A stretch of 64,000 bases of DNA from NCBI GenBank assembly GCA_026545225.1, contig CM048848.1:47710306-47774305 (forward strand), written 5' to 3'. Under the pieces are notes generated by a model. The model did no database searches, had not been told where the DNA came from, and saw only the letters and a list, made by a program, of their open reading frames with translations. Of the stretch, positions 57,548-64,000 are shown one piece after another. Position numbers and translations under genes: made by a program. This DNA comes from Cornus controversa. Taxonomy: Eukaryota > Streptophyta > Magnoliopsida > Cornales > Cornaceae. The first letter of the stretch is position 1, and each line of letters begins with the position of its first letter.

Positions 57548-60093
57548 TTAGCATCCCGTTACTTTGTTGATGTTGGCAGCTTTGAGCAGAGGTTTCTCCA
57601 CCACTGAACCATCATTTCCGGCGAGTGCCCGGTATTTATCTTTCCTGGTGAAGGTAGTGCACTCGTACGAAAGAGTCGCGGCGATCACTCTCTGTATGTA
57701 ATTCGCTACTTCATGGCTAGTCTTCCCAGAACTGCATGTTAGCTCCTGTGGCAACTTGTTCAAGAATGTGACTTCATATACAGGACTAGGGTTCATGAAG
57801 AAGTAAAATGGATCCATCCCCTTCCACCCCCTCGCGGTTGTCCCGTGGAACATGCTCATCCGGTTCACCATTGCCACCGGCACGAGCTGGTCGGTTAGTT
57901 CAGCGAAAAGAGCCGAAAACCTTAGAAGAAACGGCTCGCGACAAGTGGTTCCCTCGGGGCATATGGCTAGGTCACCTTCTTGTAGTAGCTTCTTTATCAT
58001 GGATGCGTCGGTGGCTCGGTCCCGGCTAAGACGGACGGTCTTGATCGGCGAGATGATCTCGGAGAGTCGGGACACGGAGTATGTCACGGCGGGGATGGGA
58101 CGGCCGAGCGCGGTGGAGAGGAATATTGGGTCAAGGAGGGTTCTGTGGGAGCAAATGAAAAGGACACCGGACCGGCCGGTAGACTTCTTCACCGGCGGAG
58201 GTGGGTTACCCTTGACGGTTACGCGGACGCCAAGTGCCCAGAAGGCGTAGTAGACAACCGGCATGGGGAGGAGTGAACCGGCGGCTATTCGCAGGCAGGC
58301 GAGGATGAAGCCTATGGGGATCCAGAGGATAATGAGGAGTGCCATGAGGGGTGTCGGCTTTTGGACGAGCCGGCTGTCGTGGAAGATGACGGGCTTGGGG
58401 AGCTTGTCACTTGTCACCGCCTTAGTCTCTGGCTTGGGTGGCACAATGTAACCCTCCTACATTTCGAATTCGGATATTTAGAAAATAATTAATGAGAATT
58501 CTAATTTTGTACTAACAAAAAAGAATAATGATACTCTGTCCGATTGAAAATGGTCGATTAGAGTCCGAGTCCAGCTGCTCACGTCAGCTAAAAAAATAAA
58601 AATAAATAAAACATACAGAGTAGCTGAAACGTTCTGTATTCTCTCTCCAAGATTCTCTTCTCTCCCTCTTCTTCTTCGTTTCTGTTTTTCTTTCACCAGT
58701 TGCTCAATTCTTCTTCTTTCTGATCTCGCAAAATCGAAGGAATAACAGTAGTGTTCTATCTAGGTGGTATGAAGGAAATATTAGAATTAAGTAATTGTTC
58801 TACACTCATGTCCGAGAAATCCCAAATTCCATTCAAGTAATTATTCGATCTCTCTCCCTCTCCTCTCTCATTTTTTTTCAACACCCAACTCTCTTTCCAC
58901 CCCACCAGACCCATCATCACCTTCAATCTCAACCGTTCCTCCACATCAATTTCACATCATGGTCCTTTGTGAGAGAAATTAATGGCAGAGCACGTTGGAC
59001 TCGGACTCTAATCGGCATTTTTCAATCGGACAGAGTATCATTACTCAACAAAAAAATAGTTGTATATCAAAATGGTAGCAAATTCATGTACCCAATCCTG
59101 TGACAAATGTGACTAGAGTTGGAAGTGAGAGTATATATACTTATATTGGACAATACTTACCTACTCACCGGTGTGTAGGTGAGCCCTCCTGACCACTGAT
59201 GTGTCCCAATAAAAAATCAACACATCAGCTTTAATTACAAAATTAAATTTAAAATATAATAAATAAGTATAATAAATGAAGTTTAAAATGTAATAAATAA
59301 ATATAATAAATGAAGTTGACCTCATTTATTATACTTATTTATTACGCTTTAAAACTGACGTGTTCAATTTTTATTAGGACACATCGGTGGTCAGAATGGC
59401 TCACCTAGACACCGGTGAGTAGGTAAGTATTGTCCACTTATATTTAGGTTTTACAACAATTATATATGAACAAACCTTGCACAATGCCATGAAGGGAAGA
59501 TCAGTATGGCGGTCCCCGAGCCCTATCTCCGGCTGAGTCTCGCCGAAAGCCTTCTGAAGAGCATCAGCCTTCTTCTTCCCTACAAGCACACCTGGTTGAC
59601 AAACAAACCCTGTTGCCCTACCCTTATAAGTTGCTATCTCAGTCCCCAAAACCAAATCAGCCCCCAAGAAGTCCTTCAAAAATGCCTCCACCATAATCGT
59701 TGGATTCGCGGTGAGCACGCAACGCCTCCCACAAGCCGAGAACACACGCCACGACTCCGGGTGGAGGTCGCTGGAGTAAAATTTGGGCAGCACGGCACTT
59801 GCCACGGATTCAATATCGCACACCCTCATTCCAGAAAATGTTGCAAAGATGAGAACTTGGATTCCAGCGGACTCCGAGACAAAGTAGTAGAGGATTCCAG
59901 CAAGTGGTGAAGCCAACAGCAAGAAGAGGAGCCTTAGAATCCCTCCTACCTCGAATGCAACTAAGGCGAAGTAAGGGAACGAGCTCCGGCCTCTAAGTAG
60001 GGTTCCGTCCATGTCAGCGACCGCCGTGTGCTTTTCCCGGCCAATCGATGCACAGTTTTCAATATTGGGAAAGGTTTTGATTTTTATAGCCAT
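57548..60093 (-). CDS. sn-glycerol-3-phosphate acyltransferase, RAM2-like GPAT
   Basis: Two exons on the minus strand, 60093-59476 and 58456-57548, join at GT-AG sites (intron ~1.02 kb) and give 508 residues, the normal GPAT length. The N-terminal HAD-like domain has DMDGT (D27-x-D29) and GDRHTD near 193-198. Hydrophobic segments lie at about 45-72 and 243-270. The acyltransferase domain has HX4D (H310-RTLL-D315) and [20 protein letters not shown] (373 onward). Land-plant GPATs of this type transfer acyl groups from acyl-CoA to the sn-2 position of glycerol-3-phosphate in the ER, making monoacylglycerols for cutin, suberin or symbiont lipid export. The sequence, for example [20 protein letters not shown], is closest from memory to legume RAM2, which feeds lipids to arbuscular mycorrhizal fungi. 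Exon base composition is much GC-richer than the surroundings. The intron holds two TIR elements. The subfamily is inferred and needs a tree. Confidence 0.92.
58526..59043. mobile_element. TIR element (MITE) inside the GPAT intron
   Basis: The left arm TAATGATACTCTGTCCGATT, then GATTAGAGTCCGAGTCCA, is mirrored at the right end (TAATGATACTCTGTCCGATT inward, then GATTAGAGTCCGAGTCCAAC). The spacing is about 400 bp, with CT-rich tracts in the middle. No clear target duplication was found, so the exact ends are uncertain. The arms are about 60 bp. Confidence 0.7.
59148..59435. mobile_element. Mutator-type MITE with exact 9-bp target duplication in the GPAT intron
   Basis: The ends GGACAATACTTACCTACTCA, then CCGGTGT, are mirrored with only small changes. 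The arms extend through a GTGAGCC and GACCAC-GATGTGTCC block. The flanks ACTTATATT at 59139-59147 and 59436-59444 are identical. The centre repeats a TAATAAATGAAGT phrase. It lies about 40 bp from the 5' splice site of the GPAT intron. Confidence 0.85.
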
Positions 60094-60404
60094 GTTGGGT
60101 TTTTGAAGCTGACCAGATTAGCTCTTTCTATGGGAAAGAAATGACAAGTTGTTATATACACAAGTATTACTGGGGCTTCATGTTTTCTGAGTTCTGGGCA
60201 TGTATAGATATATATATATATATATATAGATTTCATCAAGCAAAACAAAGTGGAAGATACGTAAGGGACAAAATGGAGTGGTCTATGTGAGCAATAACGA
60301 TGGTTGCGCCGAGTTTTCCTAAAGACATTGGCAGCCCTCGATTCGCCTAGGATTGTCCAATTCTTCTCTGGAGGAATAACAAGTCCTTGTACTCAATTAT
60401 GCAG

Positions 60405-60418
60405 CTTAGTCCGGACCG
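60405..60418 (+). promoter_or_regulatory. AW-box match upstream of the GPAT gene
   Basis: CTTAGTCCGGACCG fits the AW-box consensus CNTNG(N)7CG bound by WRINKLED-type AP2 factors. It lies about 310 bp upstream of the GPAT start codon. In legumes, WRI5-type factors act on RAM2 and other mycorrhizal lipid genes. By chance, roughly one such match is expected in 400 bp on two strands, so this is suggestive only. Confidence 0.3.
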
Positions 60419-60497
60419 CCATTTCTTTGTTTTTTCTTCAAATTTTGTCTCATATCATGAACATTAATTATTAGCATGATTGAGCTAATTAAAACTA

Positions 60498-60675
60498 GGG
60501 TAAATTACACTGACTTTTCCTGAGGTTTGATCTAATTACACTCAGCATTAAACTATTGAATTTTGTTACAATGACCTCCCTTGAGGTTTGCTCCGTTATG
60601 ACACAGACCCCCTCCGTCCAAAATTCCGTTAATTTGGTCAAAAATTTTAATTGAAAAGACCAAAATGCCCATCAA

Positions 60676-60713
<38 letters not shown>

Positions 60714-61350
60714 TATATATAATATATATACATATATATACACTATTCCGGTCATCTTCTCCGGCGATGTGCACTATTCAAGTCATCTTCTCCGGCGAAT
60801 CTCCGGCGACTTCACGGGTTCCGGTCATCTTCTCCGGCGAATTCCGGCGAGCTGCAAGGTTCCGGTCATCTTCTCCGGGGAATTTCCGGCGAGATGCACT
60901 GTTCCGGTCATCTTCTCCGGGGAATTTCCGGCGAGCTGCTCTGTTCCGGTCATCTTCTCCGGCGGATTTCCGGCGAACTGCACTGTTTCGGTCATCTTCT
61001 CCGACGAATTTTCGGCCACCTTCATTTTTCCGGTGAACTTTTCGGGAAGTCAATTTTGGCCATTTTTTACCAACTCAAACTGGTTCCTAGCTAAATGGAC
61101 CATTCCGGACGCAACTGTGAAGTCTGTTTTTTAGAATTCAGCTTCGATTTGTCAGATTTAACATCCAAGTGTTGTGATATTAATAAAATATATTAATATA
61201 ATATTAATAAGGGTATAATAGACATTTCACCCAAAAATTAACCTCTGTTAGTCAATTTCTGTTAGAGGGGAGGTCATTGTAATAAATTTCTTTAGTTTAA
61301 TGCTGACTGTAATTAGGGCAAACTTCAGGGAAGGTCAATGTAATTTACCC
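60498..61350. mobile_element. Mutator-like foldback with 42-bp minisatellite cargo and exact 9-bp duplication
   Basis: The ends GGGTAAATTACACTGACTTT and, inward from the right, GGGTAAATTACATTGACCTT belong to the same TIR family as 44677-45911. The next blocks are shared too: GAGGTTTGATCTAATTACAC, CAATGACCTCCC and GTTAG/ACAGACC-type sequence. The identical 9-base flanks TTAAAACTA (60489-60497 and 61351-61359) show a Mutator-length duplication. The interior has a TA microsatellite (about 60679-60710) and a GC-rich 42-bp tandem array. It encodes no transposase. Confidence 0.88.
60744..61040. repeat. Minisatellite, unit 42 bp, about seven units
   Basis: Units of the form GTTCCGGTCATCTTCTCCGG, then GGAATTTCCGGCGAGCTGCA, repeat with small changes. 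The outermost units are more diverged. Because 42 is divisible by three, every frame gives a 14-residue repeat (for example FRSSSPGNFRRDAL on the plus strand). I see no start context or neighbouring exon that would make this a gene. Confidence 0.88.
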
Positions 61351-61359
61351 TTAAAACTA

Positions 61360-61799
61360 ATATATGCAGTGGAGTAAAAGAATTTGTGACTGCGTAGTAC
61401 TCTCATAATCATAATATAAAACTATATAACTCATTATTAGTCGGTCATTACATTGTCAGTACTTCAAGTTATTCAATAAATACTACCTCACGCCCCTTAT
61501 ATGAAAAGGGCCCAATCGATTTGCTCACATAGGAATTAATTTTAATTTTGGATAATGAGTTAAGGTGTTAAAATATTATGAATTAGAATGGGCTTTTAAT
61601 ATATATTAGATTAGAGATTCAAAGACAATAATCATTCTAAAGAATGAAGGTGAAATTATAATTTAGTAAGCAAAATTGGAAGAATAATTACAGTGACTAT
61701 TGTAATTGTAAATTTTGGAACCTTCTGAATGTTGTTTGATCATTTAGCACTGTTTTTGGGAGGATTAGAATTCTAGACCAGTACGTATATCTGAATGCT
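61360..61799. other. Intergenic AT-rich, no gene seen
   Basis: No supported feature. Confidence 0.3.
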
Positions 61800-62830
61800 G
61801 AAAAGAATGGATTTGATTAATTGAAGTCTCCCTCCATAGGATAGTGTTCTCCTGGTCTAATGCTGAGTTTTCTGTTGGTAGGAATTTTGCAATCCGCTAG
61901 TTTCAGCCTAGTTGAGATCAATGGACTGCTCAAGTGCCTAATATAAAGTGTTCCTTTGTCAAACCCCAGCAGAGATTGGATGTTTGCTTCAATGGTAGGG
62001 CTGACTCCCAAGAAAAACACATGGCTTATAGACTGATTAATTAAAGCGCAGAAATGAATGCAAATTGGTCTATATGGCTGATTTGAAAGTTTGGATTGGG
62101 TTTAGGCTACCATGTGATAACAAGAGGAAATCATCTGCAAAAATTAAGTGAGGGAGAGGAGCTTTTCGCATCTCCAATGAAACTTGAAAGAGGGGTTGTC
62201 AAACACCAATCTGTGTGTATTGGAAGAGAATATTTCCATGACAATAACAAAGAGGAATGGGGAGAGAGGATCAGTCTGTCTCAGCCCTTTAGCACCATTG
62301 AAAAATTCATGGAATTCACCATTAACTGAGATGGTGAATGAGCTGGAAGAGATGCGTATGTGGATCCATGAAATGAAAATGGGAGGAAAGCCAAGTAAGT
62401 GGAGAGTTTCAACGAGAAAACCCCAAGAGACTGAGTCAAATGCTTTCTTTAAATCAATTTTAAGGACACGTCTAAGAGATTGCCTATGATAGCCATTGAC
62501 AAGTTCTTAGGCTATTAGAATGTTATCTTCAATTTTTCTTCCCCCAACAAAAGCTGACTGTGAATGATCAATGATATGAAGGAGTATGGGCTTAAGCTTG
62601 TTTAATTGCTAGCAATTTAGCAATGCATTTGTAGATGATAGAACAACATGAAATAGACATATACTCATTGAGAGGGAATGAATGAATAGGTAAGAACTGT
62701 TTGCTGGATGAAAGGTCTAAACAATTCTCTGTTTGAATTGTGTGAGAATTTCCAATTTAATAGCTGACTCACTCTCCAATTGATATATCATCATTGGCTA
62801 ACAGTGCATTCTACCTTTGGACTTTTGCAA
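61800..62830 (-). pseudogene. L1-type LINE reverse transcriptase fragment
   Basis: The minus strand carries, in order and in several frames, SAFVG-like and VLKIDLKKAFDSVSW, WIHICISSSSFTISVNGEFH, GLRQTDPLSPFLFVI, FKFHWRCEKLLSL and FFLGVSPTIEANIQSLLGF followed by PLISTRLKLADCK. This is the same RT order as the LINE at 53446-56502, but the copy lacks the 3' part and poly-A tail and has many stops. It is a separate older insertion of a related family, in the opposite orientation. Confidence 0.8.
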
Positions 62831-64000
62831 TCCAATTGATCTTTTGTATGAGAAAGTAACAAAATTACCCTCAAAGTGTAATAGTTTTTCTTTAGATAAT
62901 TGTAGAACGAGTGTGTTTTTAATGTAATTATGTCATTTTCTTTTTATATAAACAAGATGAGTATAGTACCAAAATACGAAAGTGAAGTGGAGATATAATT
63001 TTTTGTTATTAAATTATAAATTTTTTAAAATACAAAAAGAGGTTTTTGAGAGGGGGAACCTTTATAATTACTAAAAGATACGTATATTACAAAGAGTAAA
63101 AACTAAGAAGTAAATTGAGCGGGGACAATGCCCAATATGCCTTAATTGACATCGTATTTATTTAGATTGACTTTTCAAACGCTACTTTTGATTTTTGGAA
63201 CTCAAAAATCGTTTGTTGAGGTGTTTGGATTGCTCTGTTGAAGAACTTTTGCCTTTTTTAAGCTTTTTAGATTCCAAAATGTTGTCCCAAAAGATTGTTG
63301 GTAATCTCCAAATTTTCATTCTCCAAATCATATATTCATAAACTAAATACACGTATATATATATTATATATATAATATTACATGAGGATCGATGTCAATT
63401 TCTTGGCAACACAAAAAGAAAGTTTTGATTGGATATTTGAAGGTTTTTCTAATTGAAATTTGCTTTTCTCTTAGTTTTTGATTGTAATGCAGGTTTCTTC
63501 TAGGGTTTTTGATCTGTAGTAGTCAATTTGTGAGGCTTGAATTTTGTTTTTCTTCTAATTAAATTTTGGTTTCTAATTGGAATATAAGTTTCTCCACCAA
63601 TTCTGTTAAGCGAGGACAGAGGCAAAAATATTTAAATCAATGTTAAACATTTTGTTTACTTGTATGCTCGTGATATGTCTGATATGATGCCTGAATGGTT
63701 TTTGATACATGAATATATTTGTGTGTTTATATGTATTGCTCTAGTGTTACAAAAATATTCTATATAGAAATATGATTCTTTGTTGTGATGGTATGCAATG
63801 GTATCCATCTATGGATGTGTTCTATGCATAGGTAAAAGACTAGTAATCTCAATGTTTATGAATTTTATTCAATCTATCAAACGAGAAAAAAAACTGTTAT
63901 TGTATTAGAAACTCTTATAAAATACTATTTCCAAACACTAAGGGTCAATTTGGTAGCAAAGAAATAGAAGGAAAAGAAAAGAAAGGATTTGGAGGGTTAT
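62831..64000. other. Intergenic AT-rich, with a possible small-element start at the right edge
   Basis: No gene seen. The last ~60 bases (GGGTCAATTTGGTAGC, then GGAAAAGAAAAGAAAGG) look like the left end of a plant MITE of the type found in other small elements, but the partner end is beyond the window. Confidence 0.3.

Noticed and set aside
57808-58451. Long plus-strand frames opposite the GPAT second exon
   Set aside because: They are shadows of the GC-rich GPAT coding strand, which has clear catalytic motifs.
60744-61040. CRISPR-like regular repeat
   Set aside because: Units are contiguous with no unique spacers, the DNA is a plant genome, and the array lies inside a foldback element. It is a minisatellite.

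Overview
The window is nuclear DNA of a flowering plant, almost certainly a dicot. It is AT-rich, has GT-AG introns, and is full of plant transposable elements. The recognisable host genes are plant-specific: BAHD acyltransferases, a land-plant sn-glycerol-3-phosphate acyltransferase, a UGT85 fragment and a PGG-domain fragment. The species cannot be named from the sequence.

Only two host genes look whole. One is a single-exon BAHD acyltransferase at 32738-34183 (+) of the anthocyanin/flavonoid malonyltransferase type. The other is a two-exon GPAT at 57548-60093 (-) that most resembles the arbuscular-mycorrhiza gene RAM2. A second BAHD copy runs off the left edge (1-1077, -), inverted relative to the first and carrying one frameshift. 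Fragments of a UGT85 glycosyltransferase and a PGG-domain protein lie side by side at 21.5-22.4 kb.

The rest is nested mobile DNA. From left to right it holds: a hAT MITE with a perfect 8-bp target duplication (2.0-2.5 kb); a short Ty1/copia fossil whose 3' LTR and flank were later duplicated in tandem (3.3-6.8 kb); a 3.4-kb Mutator-like composite carrying a satellite-like ~290-bp array and a hAT insert (10.2-13.6 kb); a TRIM (14.2-14.8 kb); a hAT transposase fragment (16.4-16.9 kb); and a Ty3/gypsy chromovirus fossil split by a TRIM solo LTR (17.3-20.9 kb). Then come a large CACTA element with both of its genes (24.0-31.75 kb), a gypsy-like solo LTR (37.1-39.3 kb), two small-element families, a GC-rich hAT element (42.9-43.7 kb), a 1.2-kb Mutator-like foldback with a perfect 9-bp duplication (44.7-45.9 kb), another TRIM (46.5-47.1 kb), a copia fossil (50.0-53.4 kb) and a 5'-truncated L1-type LINE interrupted by a TRIM (53.4-56.5 kb). 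The GPAT intron holds two TIR elements. Beyond the GPAT lie a second foldback with a 42-bp minisatellite (60.5-61.35 kb) and another LINE fragment (61.8-62.8 kb).

The most informative points are these. The CACTA element has an uninterrupted accessory gene beside a transposase gene broken by a single stop. A Mutator-like family shares the same TIR type but carries different repeat cargoes. Four TRIM copies have readable 5-bp duplications, which gives a relative order of insertion. The GPAT is a probable symbiosis gene with a WRI-type AW-box match upstream.
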